This document shows positions 18,872 to 27,357 of a stretch of DNA of 64,000 bases, piece by piece. The DNA is from Muribaculaceae bacterium (lineage in GTDB: Bacteria > Bacteroidota > Bacteroidia > Bacteroidales > Muribaculaceae). The position numbers and the translations under genes are program-made. Position 1 is the first letter of the stretch. Every line of letters starts with the position of its first letter. A model generated the notes under the pieces. The model saw only the letters and a program-made list of their open reading frames with translations. It did not search any database and was not told where the DNA came from. The stretch is from positions 1 to 64,000 of the forward strand of contig JAIDYR010000011.1 in NCBI GenBank assembly GCA_029057985.1. The letters are read 5' to 3'.

Positions 18872-19705
18872 TTAATTCATGAAGCCTTCGGTCATCAGGA
18901 CTCCGATAAATCCTACGATTTCTCCGCATATTGTCTGCATCGGAGTATGCCGCCATAGCCATACGCGTGCGGCCCCGAGCAGTCCTGCAGCGATTACGGC
19001 AGCCAATACCCATCCCCATAGATTATAGGCAGGAAGCCCATAGCGGTTAAGGACGAGCAGCATGGCTATCAATCCTCCTATACCCGCTCCGTGAGCCGAG
19101 ATCTTCCATTTAAAGTTTACCAGAAGGTTGAATAGTGTGGCAGCGGCGGCTCCTATATAGAAGTAGCCTACCCACCCGGGCAATCCGGTGCGTGTCAGGT
19201 AATAGCCGCATGCCGCCAGGCATCCTGCGGTTATGATATAGGGAATTAGTCGGTCTCTCCTCCGGGTCAATGCCATGTCGGATACATCCCCGAATTTGGT
19301 AAGCACCCATATCGCAGCACAAGGAATGACACATGTCAGGGAGAATACAAGTGCAATTATGGTGAGTTTCGTCGAGGTCGGGGCATATGAAAACATGGAG
19401 AGCTCGAAGACTGCAAGGATACCATACGTCGGGGTCAGGACAGGAGATAGAACCCATGACAGTATATGGCTGACGATAGTCAGCCATCCTTGCGGAGCTT
19501 TAGGCGTAACGTCGGAGGGGATCTCCTCGTCAGACAGTCCTAAGGGAGTATGGTCGGTGGAAATGGATGCCTCAGGAATTTCAATGTCGGTATCAGGTCC
19601 CGCATCTCCATCGATACGCCCGGAGGCTTCAACAGCGGCAACTTTATCAGCGGGACGCTTCCGGTCAGCGCTCCAGGGGTAATAATCAGATGTGTCGATT
19701 TTCAT
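18872..19705 (-). CDS. PAP2-related integral membrane protein
   Basis: 277 aa from the ATG at 19705. A polar N-terminus of about 70 residues is followed by about six membrane helices. Diverged PAP2 phosphatase motifs are visible in order: RRRDRLIPY (in place of KX6RP), KISAHGAG (in place of PSGH) and ARVWLWRHTPMQ (RX5H, with Gln where the usual Asp sits). It may act on a lipid phosphate, or be a non-catalytic relative. The ORF track begins 22 codons earlier, but those residues lie over an intergenic repeat and precede the methionine that fits a soluble N-terminus. No operon partner is evident. Confidence 0.7.
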   Translation of the reverse strand: MKIDTSDYYPWSADRKRPADKVAAVEASGRIDGDAGPDTDIEIPEASISTDHTPLGLSDEEIPSDVTPKAPQGWLTIVSHILSWVLSPVLTPTYGILAVFELSMFSYAPTSTKLTIIALVFSLTCVIPCAAIWVLTKFGDVSDMALTRRRDRLIPYIITAGCLAACGYYLTRTGLPGWVGYFYIGAAAATLFNLLVNFKWKISAHGAGIGGLIAMLLVLNRYGLPAYNLWGWVLAAVIAAGLLGAARVWLWRHTPMQTICGEIVGFIGVLMTEGFMN

Positions 19706-19721
19706 AATATTGTCATAATAA

Positions 19722-19960
19722 AAGTGAGTTCTAAAAATTAAACGATGTCTGTGAATTATATTACTAAACAATCATTAAACACTCAGACGACTCTTATTTC
19801 CTATCACTTATTACTTAAGTAAGTTCAAAAAATTAAACGATATTTTTAAAATTACCTGAACAATAAAACTCGTTCTTTTTGTCTGCTTCGAGCTTGTCAG
19901 TCAAATCAGCTCAAAAATATCGTCCTTTTAGATGTTCATTAATTTTTCTCACTTACTTAA
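19722..19960. repeat. dispersed inverted repeat, locus 2 (three copies)
   Basis: Three related arms lie here: AAGTGAGTTCTAAAAATTAAACGATGTC (19722-19749), TTAAGTAAGTTCAAAAAATTAAACGA (19815-19840), and the inverted GTTCATTAATTTTTCTCACTTACTTAA (19934-19960). The last one encodes the final residues and stop of the RluA-type gene. The 243-bp gap otherwise shows no gene. Confidence 0.6.
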
Positions 19961-20884
19961 CTTCATTCCGCCTACCATCTTAAGGAATCTTGTCGGGACA
20001 GGAGTTTCGAAGCGCATGTCGCGATGAGAGATCGGATGGGCGAATCTCAAGGTTCGGGCGTGCAGGGCAAGTCGATTTATAGGGCTTGCTTTAGCGCCGT
20101 ATTTCCGGTCTCCGACGATCGGATGTCCCAATTCCTTGGCATGGACACGGATTTGGTTTTTTCGGCCGGTGTCAAGAGAGAACTCGACCAGTGAATATCC
20201 GTGGCCGCGTGCCAGGACTTTATAGCGTGTGGTCGCCCGACGCAATCCTTCACCCGGTTCTGCAGATGAATAGACTTCATATCGGGATGTCTCCCCCAGA
20301 TAGCTTTGGATGACCCCTTCATCATCGCGCACTATCCCTTCGAGTACTGCGACATACCGGCGCTCAAGCACCATATTATTCCAATTATGTTGCATACCCT
20401 CCTGGGCTTCAGGAGATTTGGCAAACATCATCAGGCCGGAAGTCGCACGGTCCAGGCGATGCACGACAAAGATCTTCTGCCTCGGATCGACGTCTTTTAC
20501 ATATTCTTTCAGTATATTATATGCCGTCTCTTCTTTCTTCTGGTTGCCGGTTCCGACCGACAGCAGGCCATACCCTTTGTTGACCACTATGATATCATCA
20601 TCCTCATAGACCATCTGCATCCTTGGATTTCTGAAGACTACGAACGGCCGGGTGAGATTCAGTTCTACCCATTGTCCGGGTTCGACCGGGGCATTAAACT
20701 GCTTGGTCACAACGCCGTTGATCATCAGATGGCCGAATTTAAGCCATTTCTTTATATCATTACGCGGAGCATCCGTAAAATTGTGTCCGACAAATTCCAT
20801 CAGCCCTTCAGGTTGATCCGAAGTATTCTGACGGGCCAGAATCCGGTCCGGCTCATTATTGAAATTTCTGCGGTAATTGGCCAT
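19949..20884 (-). CDS. RluA-family 23S rRNA pseudouridine synthase
   Basis: Isomerises uridine to pseudouridine in RNA; 311 aa. An N-terminal S4 RNA-binding domain (about 35-95, KKWLKFGHLMINGVV) precedes the catalytic domain. The active-site Asp lies in VHRLDRATSGLMMFAK. RKNQIRVHAKELGHPIVGD is the conserved RluA motif III. The exact target uridine cannot be read; RluD-like activity on 23S rRNA is likely. The last codons (KLSK-stop) fall within a dispersed repeat copy. The ATG at 20884 is preceded by ACCACGAAGTTAAC, a leader motif also seen before other genes. Confidence 0.93.
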   Translation of the reverse strand: MANYRRNFNNEPDRILARQNTSDQPEGLMEFVGHNFTDAPRNDIKKWLKFGHLMINGVVTKQFNAPVEPGQWVELNLTRPFVVFRNPRMQMVYEDDDIIVVNKGYGLLSVGTGNQKKEETAYNILKEYVKDVDPRQKIFVVHRLDRATSGLMMFAKSPEAQEGMQHNWNNMVLERRYVAVLEGIVRDDEGVIQSYLGETSRYEVYSSAEPGEGLRRATTRYKVLARGHGYSLVEFSLDTGRKNQIRVHAKELGHPIVGDRKYGAKASPINRLALHARTLRFAHPISHRDMRFETPVPTRFLKMVGGMKLSK

Positions 20885-20918
20885 GTTAACTTCGTGGTGG
20901 TTGAGTTATTAATTAAAA

Positions 20919-22268
20919 TTATGTCGCCGGCTCTCTGACGAGGGGCATGGAGTTAAGATCGGGTTGAGGTCGATGGCATATCTGCGGTTTGACTTCGCGG
21001 CGCAGGATGTGATGGCCGAATCTGCATTCAAGACATCGCCCTTTGTCGCAATATTGATCTTTGAGATGTAGCAGGGCTTGACTTCGGGATGCATCATCGG
21101 CCTTAATTCCCATTGATTCCCATGCTTTGATGAGCGAGTTCTTTTCTGCCGGCAGCCCGCGCAGCAGTCCGAGTGCAAGTTCGCCCCGATCGTAGTTCCC
21201 GGTGATGCGTGCGTGGGCCATATAAAACGGAGCAGCCACGTTGATCATCATCAGATTTCGGCTTCCGCGTGAGAGTGTTGAGGTGAGAGAGCCTTCCCCT
21301 TGTTCGGATCCGAAATCGGCATGACTTTTCCAATAATCGGAAGGTTCCCAGGCGAAGAGTCTGAATAATTTGTCGTAATCTCCATCCGCTTTCTCCAGAC
21401 TTGAAGAGAAGCGGACCCCTTCATATAGTGCCCGTGCGAGAAGAGCGAGGCGACGATGAGGAAAATTCTGAGGTCTGGTCCGGGCGTATTTCCATAAGGA
21501 CGCGTTAATAGGGCGAAGGCCGTATTTGCGAGCCAGAAATCCATACTCAGCACAAAGCGACTGATAATATGTGTCAAAAATATGGTCTGATCCGTTCAAC
21601 ATTCCGGCCTGGCCGAATATCAGGGCTTCTATCTGAAGCTGGCTGTCGGAATGATGATAGATAATCCTCAGAGGAAGATTCTTGGCCAGGATCTCGAATG
21701 GAATTCCATTAAGTCCGAAACCTAATCCGCGGGCGAAAAGTATGAAGACAGCCTGCTCCCAATCTCCTCCCGTGAGGGAATTGTAATCCAGCAATCGCGA
21801 TGCTTTTGCCTGAATGCGCTCGACTGCGAGAGTCTCCAACCAATCTTCCCTGATTAGATTTGGAATCGAGGGGATGTAGGGAGCGCAACGCACCTCTTTC
21901 AGGTCTCTCGCAAGTTCGGCATATGTCATAAAGAATTTTTCAGGGAGAATAGCCGTGATTTGGGGGATCTCCTCGCCATTTTGACGCCTGATACGTGTAT
22001 CATCGAAAGCTACGACGTGGAGTATCACATTGTCATATGCAGGGTCGGAATCGTGTCGGTGGCGCATCCAGTCGGAAGCTTTGACGTGAATCTCTATATT
22101 TCCGCTCCAGACTTTTCCGTCGATGCGAAGCCGGGCATTGGTGAAGTCAGGTCCTGCATCATCATTATGGCGTCCCGGTGCAAGAATCTCTATCCGATGC
22201 CCTTGCAGGTCGGTCATTACGGTTCCGAGCATCCGGTGATGCCAGAGATAATGATAAAGCAGTTCCAT
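20919..22268 (-). CDS. DUF2851 family protein
   Basis: 449 aa soluble protein of unknown function, restricted largely to Bacteroidota. The N-terminal half holds the conserved IEILAPGRHNDDAGPDF and WSGNIEIHVKASDW segments that define DUF2851. The C-terminus has a small Cys cluster (CDKGRCLECRFGHH) that could bind metal. No signal peptide or membrane helix is visible. It starts 34 nt upstream of the pseudouridine synthase gene and may be co-transcribed with it. A minus-strand TAACTTTG box at 22360-22367 sits about 90 nt before the start. Confidence 0.88.
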   Translation of the reverse strand: MELLYHYLWHHRMLGTVMTDLQGHRIEILAPGRHNDDAGPDFTNARLRIDGKVWSGNIEIHVKASDWMRHRHDSDPAYDNVILHVVAFDDTRIRRQNGEEIPQITAILPEKFFMTYAELARDLKEVRCAPYIPSIPNLIREDWLETLAVERIQAKASRLLDYNSLTGGDWEQAVFILFARGLGFGLNGIPFEILAKNLPLRIIYHHSDSQLQIEALIFGQAGMLNGSDHIFDTYYQSLCAEYGFLARKYGLRPINASLWKYARTRPQNFPHRRLALLARALYEGVRFSSSLEKADGDYDKLFRLFAWEPSDYWKSHADFGSEQGEGSLTSTLSRGSRNLMMINVAAPFYMAHARITGNYDRGELALGLLRGLPAEKNSLIKAWESMGIKADDASRSQALLHLKDQYCDKGRCLECRFGHHILRREVKPQICHRPQPDLNSMPLVREPAT

Positions 22269-22359
22269 TTCGGAGCGGTTAATTTTGAGGATGCCTTATA
22301 ATTGTGAAAGGCATGATCTATAGAACAGATTTTTTGCGGCGAGGAGCGATTTTATTTTT

Positions 22360-22367
22360 CAAAGTTA
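22360..22367 (-). promoter_or_regulatory. -7 box upstream of the DUF2851 gene
   Basis: The minus strand reads TAACTTTG, matching TAnnTTTG. No clear TTTG partner is present at 20 nt. The position suits a leader of about 85 nt. Confidence 0.4.
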
Positions 22368-22468
22368 CGGAAAAAGATTGAATTAAGTAGTGGCTAAGGA
22401 GTGAAATTTGCGAAAAAAACACTAAAGTGCATGAAAAAATTAAAAAATGTGAAAAAATCAGTTTAATA

Positions 22469-22500
22469 TTTGCGTATTCGAAAATTTAGCAGTAATTTAG
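22469..22500 (+). promoter_or_regulatory. promoter of small RNA candidate A
   Basis: TTTG (22469-22472), 20 nt, then TAATTTAG (22493-22500): the Bacteroidota -33/-7 layout with one mismatch in the -7 box. Transcription would start near 22505. Confidence 0.65.
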
Positions 22501-22504
22501 CAAT

Positions 22505-22576
22505 GTGTTTTTCATAGTATTAAATTAAGATTAAGGTTAGATCGGCCTCTTTGTGAAAAGAGACCGATCATTTTTT
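22505..22576 (+). ncRNA. small RNA candidate A (leader plus terminator hairpin)
   Basis: A predicted transcript of about 72 nt. It opens with GTGTTTTTCATAGTATTA and ends in a canonical intrinsic terminator: GATCGG, C, CTCTTT, loop GTGA, AAAGAG, A, CCGATC (22540-22569), followed by six T. It has its own promoter at correct spacing and contains no open frame. A related RNA with the same leader and a different terminator stem lies 550 bp downstream. Family membership and targets are unknown. Confidence 0.7.
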
Positions 22577-22609
22577 ATATAAGTCTCGCTTGCGGGTCTT
22601 ATATAAAAA
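22572..22609. terminator. 38-bp inverted repeat downstream of small RNA A
   Basis: TTTTTATATAAG and CTTATATAAAAA are perfectly complementary (12 bp), with a partly pairing GC-rich centre. The T-run overlaps the end of the first terminator. It could terminate minus-strand transcription arriving from recO, or back up the first terminator. Confidence 0.5.
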
Positions 22610-23020
22610 CGATAAGAATAATTTTTCCGATGACGTTTTCTGTAGGATTCCTAAAAAGAATTTCAGCGCTTTGCTTTAGGTCGCGTTATATTGATATATT
22701 AATGAATTGGCAATTAGTATGGGAGGAGGGTTGCTTAGGGAACTGAAAAAAGTTGGCTCAGGATAATTATTGAAGTTATCCAAGTCTAATAAACGATTAT
22801 TTATTCTCATGAAACTTAAAAATCAACAAAAAATTGATTTTAGCAATTTGCCATAAATTTTTGGAGAATTATAGAGTATCGAAAGAATTATTGTTTCCAA
22901 TTGAGAGGGTAGGACTGAATAGATGTCGAATAAGGAAGAGAAAAAGATGACAAAATGGAAATTGAAATTTGTCTAAAAAAGAGTTAAAGTCCTATTAATT
23001 AATAGATTTTGATGCCAAAA
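22610..23020. other. AT-rich gene-free stretch between the two small RNA candidates
   Basis: About 410 bp with no supported reading frame, hairpin-plus-T-tract or box pair that I could recognise. Base composition is clearly more AT-rich than the flanking genes. Confidence 0.5.
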
Positions 23021-23022
23021 AA

Positions 23023-23054
23023 TTTGGTTGATAGGGGAAAAAGTATTAATTTTG
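23023..23054 (+). promoter_or_regulatory. promoter of small RNA candidate B
   Basis: TTTG (23023-23026), 20 nt, TAATTTTG (23047-23054): a perfect match to TTTG-N20-TAnnTTTG. Start expected near 23058. Confidence 0.75.
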
Positions 23055-23057
23055 CAC

Positions 23058-23125
23058 GTGTTTTTCATGGTATTAGATTTAAGGTTAGAGGATTAGTTGT
23101 CGGGATGACAATTAATCTTTTTTTT
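23058..23125 (+). ncRNA. small RNA candidate B (paralogue of A)
   Basis: A predicted RNA of about 68 nt. The leader GTGTTTTTCATGGTATTAG and then ATTTAAGGTTAGA matches candidate A apart from three substitutions and a five-base insertion in A. The terminator is GATTAGTTGTC, loop GGGAT, GACAATTAATC (11-bp stem with one G-T pair, 23091-23117) followed by eight T. Promoter spacing is ideal. There is no coding potential on this strand. Confidence 0.75.
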
Positions 23126-23175
23126 ATTCCTCTGATTAAGTGAGGGTTATGCCCGACTATTTCCGAGAATCAAAG

Positions 23176-23901
23176 TCAAGCGTAGAGTTCGGCGAGGATA
23201 TCTATTGACTTAAGGTCAGTAGATATCGGCAAATGGAGTGAGTAGTAGCGTATCAGTTGGCGTAGGAGCCGGCGTCGCTGTCCGACGTTGAAACGGAAAT
23301 GACGCATATTTTCATAGTTAATTCTCAATAAAGTAGGAATGATGGAAGCTTCATCAGGGGCAATGATGTCGTTATGTCCGGGATGTAAAGGTGTAAATTC
23401 AGCGGAGCGCATATCAAATAGATTGCCCGATTGCATGGTTGAGGGATCTGGAGAAATCCCTGCAATCGTCAGAAAGCGGATAAGAAATGCCAAGTGAAAA
23501 TTGGCAAGCCCCTTCTCTGCTATATCGAGGTTATGCAATGTATTTATCAGAAACTCCCATATCGGTCGGTCGGCTTCCGATGTCCGCAGTATTTTCCCGA
23601 GGAACTCTGATATGAAAATAACTATGGGAGCCTTACCGGGATCAAAATATATGTTCTGCCATGGATGAGGGGTAGATATAGGACCGAGATACTGCAAATC
23701 CCGATTTTCACGGAAATTAACTTCAGACTCAATGAGCGCAAGGGGCGCCAATCGCGCGTTGCGCAGACGTCCGCTCCTGCCTGCTGATGCCGAGGAAAGG
23801 AAGGATACGCGTCCGCGTTCGGCGGTATACACATTCACGATATTGTTCTTATCGTTATGCCTGATGATTGAAAGTACAATCCCATGAATTTTTGTTAACA
23901 T
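23176..23901 (-). CDS. recO: DNA repair protein RecO
   Basis: Recombination mediator that helps load RecA through RecFOR; 241 aa, typical length. The N-terminal OB-fold region has KIHGIVLSIIRHNDKNNIVNVYT. The helical C-terminal part contains FLIRFLTIAGISPDP, as in other RecO proteins. The zinc-finger cysteines of some homologues are absent, which is common in this phylum. It stands alone, divergent from rubrerythrin, with a 150-bp gap between the starts. Confidence 0.93.
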   Translation of the reverse strand: MLTKIHGIVLSIIRHNDKNNIVNVYTAERGRVSFLSSASAGRSGRLRNARLAPLALIESEVNFRENRDLQYLGPISTPHPWQNIYFDPGKAPIVIFISEFLGKILRTSEADRPIWEFLINTLHNLDIAEKGLANFHLAFLIRFLTIAGISPDPSTMQSGNLFDMRSAEFTPLHPGHNDIIAPDEASIIPTLLRINYENMRHFRFNVGQRRRLLRQLIRYYSLHLPISTDLKSIDILAELYA

Positions 23902-24051
23902 TCCTAAAACTATTTTTCTTAGCTTCTTGTTTTACTAATGCAGACCGGAAAATCAGACTGGTATAATCTATATTTACTCCAGTCTTTCCCATCCCGGTAT
24001 TCATATTTTAAACGTAACATAAAGTATTAATCTTATTAAAAAACATATATT

Positions 24052-24645
24052 ATGGCAGACGCAACTCAGAAGAGCCTTAAAGGCACAAAGACAGCTGAAC
24101 TTCTTGCTCAATCTTATCTTGCGGAATCAATGGCCGTCACCCGCTATACTTATTATGCACAGCAGGCTCAGAAAGACTCTTATTTCCAATATTCCAATAT
24201 CTTTAAGGAGACAGCAGATAATGAGCTCCATCATGCAAAGATCTTCCTTAAATATCTTGTAGACGGAGGCGTCTGCAATGCCGCTATGGGTGTAGATACA
24301 GGCGATCTCAGCAGCACCGTCAAGAACCTGAAGGTCGCGGCTTCCGAGGAGCAGCAGGAAGGCGTGGAGCTCTACACGAATGCAGCCAAGGTAGCCAAGG
24401 AGGAAGGTTTCGATGAAATCGCCGACCGCTGGCTCGCAATAGCATCAATCGAAGCTCACCACGAAGCACGTTTTAATAAGCTTTCGGAGAGAATCGCCAA
24501 CGGCACTGTCTGGAAGCGCGACAAGCCCATCAAGTGGCAATGTCTGGTATGCGGTTATATCTACGAAGGCACCACTCCTCCTGAGAAATGTCCTGCATGT
24601 TATCATCCCTACCAGCACTTTATGGCAGCAGAAGACAATTATTAA
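24052..24645 (+). CDS. rbr: rubrerythrin
   Basis: Non-heme di-iron peroxidase of anaerobes that reduces hydrogen peroxide; 197 aa. The N-terminal four-helix ferritin-like domain carries the Glu/His ligands in MAVTRYTYYAQQA, ETADNELHHAK, EQQEGVELY and IASIEAHHEARF. The C-terminal rubredoxin-like iron site is CLVCGYIYEG then CPACYHPYQHF. It is monocistronic: promoterless on the left within what I can call, and closed by a strong terminator at 24671. A hairpin AGACTGG/CCAGTCT lies at 23955-23985 in the upstream region. Confidence 0.97.
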   Translation: MADATQKSLKGTKTAELLAQSYLAESMAVTRYTYYAQQAQKDSYFQYSNIFKETADNELHHAKIFLKYLVDGGVCNAAMGVDTGDLSSTVKNLKVAASEEQQEGVELYTNAAKVAKEEGFDEIADRWLAIASIEAHHEARFNKLSERIANGTVWKRDKPIKWQCLVCGYIYEGTTPPEKCPACYHPYQHFMAAEDNY

Positions 24646-24670
24646 TAGAAATTAATCTACATACACTTCA

Positions 24671-24705
24671 GGACCCGGCATATAATTGTCGGGTCCTTCT
24701 TATAT
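24671..24705 (+). terminator. intrinsic terminator of rubrerythrin
   Basis: GGACCCGGC, loop of eight, GTCGGGTCC (9-bp stem, one G-T pair) followed by TTCTTATAT. It lies 26 nt after the stop, between two convergent genes. Confidence 0.8.
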
Positions 24706-24710
24706 ATTGT

Positions 24711-24768
24711 ATCTTACATATCCTGTAGATCCTATATATATCTTACATGTCTTGTAGATCCTATATAT
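24711..24768. repeat. 29-bp tandem duplication
   Basis: ATCTTACATATCCTGTAGAT and following CCTATATAT (24711-24739) is repeated directly at 24740-24768 with 27 of 29 bases the same. A decayed third copy (TATATATATCTTATACATAAC) may follow. It lies between the rubrerythrin terminator and the murF-alr stop. Confidence 0.75.
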
Positions 24769-24809
24769 CGTATATATATCTTATACATAACTTTACATTT
24801 AACAGGGCG

Positions 24810-27350
24810 TTATTCCCTGAAGTAGACTCGCTTGACGCGAGGAGAGATGGAAGTGAGGATTTCATAAGGAATAGTATCGAGAGCCTCGCTCAGCCGTCCT
24901 ACCGGGGCTGACTCTCCGAAGATTTCCACGGAATCGCCGACCTGGCAGTCAATTCCCGTCACGTCAATCATGCAGGCGTCCATGCAGATGTTGCCAATCG
25001 TCGGAGCCTCCCGGTCGTTGACGAGCACCCGGATCCGTCCGTTGCCGAAATGCCGGCTCATCCCATCGGCATATCCTATCGGGATGGTAGCAATCCGGGA
25101 ATCACGCGTCAGCATCCCTTTGCGGGCATATCCGACCGAGGATCCGGCCGGCCAATCTCGCAGATTTATGATGACTGTCTTAAGCGATGATACCGTAGCA
25201 AGAGGTCGCTCCATCTCGGGAGGGAGAGTATTGACTCCGTAAAGCCCGATCCCAAGTCGGGCCATGTCATAGTGATATTGCGGAAAACGCAATATCCCTG
25301 CCGAATTGAGGACATGGCGTTTGAAGCGGTAGCCGCAATTATCCAGCAGATAGGATGAGGCACGTTCAAATGTCGCAAGTTGCATCTCGGTATAATCATC
25401 CATATCGGGGCAATCCGCAGTAGCGAGATGGGAGAAGACAGAGGAGATCTTGACTCTGTTCTGCCCACGCAGTACTTCAAGGACCTGAGGAAGTTCCTCT
25501 TCGATGAATCCCATACGGTGCATCCCCGTATCGAGTTTTATATGGATAGGATAATCAGTCACTCCATATCGTTTTGCCTGCGTTATGACGTCGCGAAGCA
25601 TACCGAGAGTGTATATTTCCGGCTGAAGCAGATTTGTAAACATCTCCCGATAATCCGCCACCCGGGGATTCATCACCATTATCGGCATTGTTATTCCCCG
25701 TCGGCGCAGAGCTATTCCCTCATCAAGCACGGCTACAGCGAGATATGCTGCGCCCGCGTCCTGAAGAGTCTTGGCTATCTCGTAGCTTCCCGCTCCGTAG
25801 CCGGAGGCTTTTACCATGGCGATCATGCCTGTCGAAGCCGGGAGATGGCTTTTGAAGTAGTTGTAATTTTTTATCATTGCGTCGAGGTTGACTTCAAGCA
25901 CTGTCTCGTGAGTACGGTCTTCAAGTACTTCCTTGACATTTATGAAATCGAATTCCGGCGCCCCCTTCAACAATACTACGGCATCTGAGGTAGGATTAGA
26001 CCGCAATTCCTTGAGCAAGCTGAGAGTGTCGGGGTAAAACAGATCCGACGGACGGAATAAATCGGCGTGGGCAGAGAGTTTTGGCCCGACTCCTACGAAA
26101 AGGTCTATGTCGCGGCGTCGTATAATCTCGGCAATTCTCCGGTAGTCATCTTTTTCAGCGCCCGCTTCATGGCGCAGATCGCTGAGCACCACTATCGCGC
26201 GTTGTCCGGGCACCTGGCGACGCTTAATGAAATCTACGGCCGGGATTAAAGAAGTGATATCCGATGTGTAAGAATCGTAGACGACATTGACTCCGTGGCC
26301 TCCGTCGCTGACGCTCAATCGGGTATCGATGGGATGGAGACATGCGAAACGGCGCTGAATAATTTCATCCGGCAATCCTTCTGAAAGCATGAAGGCCAGC
26401 ACGGCGCAGGCGTTGCGAAGATCGCTCTTCTCAGTCAGAGGAATCCGGATATGACGTTCGGGTCCGCGGAGCCAGGAATATGAGAGAATGGTCCAATCCT
26501 CAGGTTGGGTAAGGTCGGGAAGTAACTGTTTGATATACAAAGTAGCCTCGGAATCGTTCTCACTCCAGCTGATCAGTTGCTTCCCTTTTGGCAGACGCTC
26601 TATATATGGAGCAATCGACGGGTCATCCTTACAGAAAATTACTTTTCTTACGGTCTCGCCTGCGGCAAGGCTGATCTTTTCCTCTATTTTAACTTCGTGG
26701 GAGGGAAAATCCGAGTCGGAATCCTGAATGATATCGGTCACGATTACCGTATCCGGCAATATGCAGTCGGCCAGCCGCTTCATTTCTCCTTCCTTTGATA
26801 CTCCGGCCTCAATCAGGGTAAGGTCGGTGGCATCAGTAATCCCCCACATCGACAGAGGGACACCTATCTGGGAATTATAGCTGCGGGGAGATCTCGCTAT
26901 TTCCCGGATCGGCTCAAGCAGTTGGAAAATCCATTCCTTGATAGTAGTCTTACCTTTAGAGCCGGTAATACCTACTATCTCTCCTCCCCGGCCTCCCTTC
27001 CGCCCGGCTATAGATTGAAGAGCCAGAATAGGATCCTCAACAGGCAGGAAGACGGCTTCCGGGAGTTCATCTGCAAGATTGTCGAGATTAAGATCGGCGG
27101 GTGCGGGATTCTTCAACTGTGACGGTACTACAAAATATCGCACTCCTTTATCATAAAGTTCCCTGACATAGCGCAGACCCGAGTTGGTAGGGGTCTCGAT
27201 GGCAAAAAATATTGTGGAGGCAGGGTTTGAAAGCGAACGCGAATCGGTCAGAAGAGAATTAATAATGGCAGCGTCAGCATCAGAGGCACCTGTCTTGCTG
27301 ATCGGCTCCACTCCGAGCAAGTTGCGGATTTCTGCGAATGATAATTGCAT
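24810..27350 (-). CDS. bifunctional MurF-like ligase / alanine racemase
   Basis: A fusion of 846 aa common in Bacteroidota. The MurF part (about 1-465) has the ATP loop GITGSKGKTTIKEW near 130 and would add D-Ala-D-Ala to the UDP-MurNAc tripeptide. The alanine racemase part (about 470-846) has the PLP lysine in MVKASGYGAG, the TGMHRMGF segment and a catalytic Tyr region IPIGYADGM/SVGYARKG. It thus joins production of D-Ala and its use. The MurF half is diverged in places, so ligase activity is inferred. It starts 7 nt after the stop of the small lipoprotein gene and is likely transcribed with it. Confidence 0.95.
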   Translation of the reverse strand: MQLSFAEIRNLLGVEPISKTGASDADAAIINSLLTDSRSLSNPASTIFFAIETPTNSGLRYVRELYDKGVRYFVVPSQLKNPAPADLNLDNLADELPEAVFLPVEDPILALQSIAGRKGGRGGEIVGITGSKGKTTIKEWIFQLLEPIREIARSPRSYNSQIGVPLSMWGITDATDLTLIEAGVSKEGEMKRLADCILPDTVIVTDIIQDSDSDFPSHEVKIEEKISLAAGETVRKVIFCKDDPSIAPYIERLPKGKQLISWSENDSEATLYIKQLLPDLTQPEDWTILSYSWLRGPERHIRIPLTEKSDLRNACAVLAFMLSEGLPDEIIQRRFACLHPIDTRLSVSDGGHGVNVVYDSYTSDITSLIPAVDFIKRRQVPGQRAIVVLSDLRHEAGAEKDDYRRIAEIIRRRDIDLFVGVGPKLSAHADLFRPSDLFYPDTLSLLKELRSNPTSDAVVLLKGAPEFDFINVKEVLEDRTHETVLEVNLDAMIKNYNYFKSHLPASTGMIAMVKASGYGAGSYEIAKTLQDAGAAYLAVAVLDEGIALRRRGITMPIMVMNPRVADYREMFTNLLQPEIYTLGMLRDVITQAKRYGVTDYPIHIKLDTGMHRMGFIEEELPQVLEVLRGQNRVKISSVFSHLATADCPDMDDYTEMQLATFERASSYLLDNCGYRFKRHVLNSAGILRFPQYHYDMARLGIGLYGVNTLPPEMERPLATVSSLKTVIINLRDWPAGSSVGYARKGMLTRDSRIATIPIGYADGMSRHFGNGRIRVLVNDREAPTIGNICMDACMIDVTGIDCQVGDSVEIFGESAPVGRLSEALDTIPYEILTSISPRVKRVYFRE

Positions 27351-27357
27351 CTATTAA

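Noticed and set aside
23020-23075. Minus-strand short ORF starting ATG-AAA-AAC-ACG in the small RNA B leader (and a similar one in A)
   Set aside because: The two frames diverge right after four codons and the A copy stops after eight; the promoter and terminator signals are on the plus strand.
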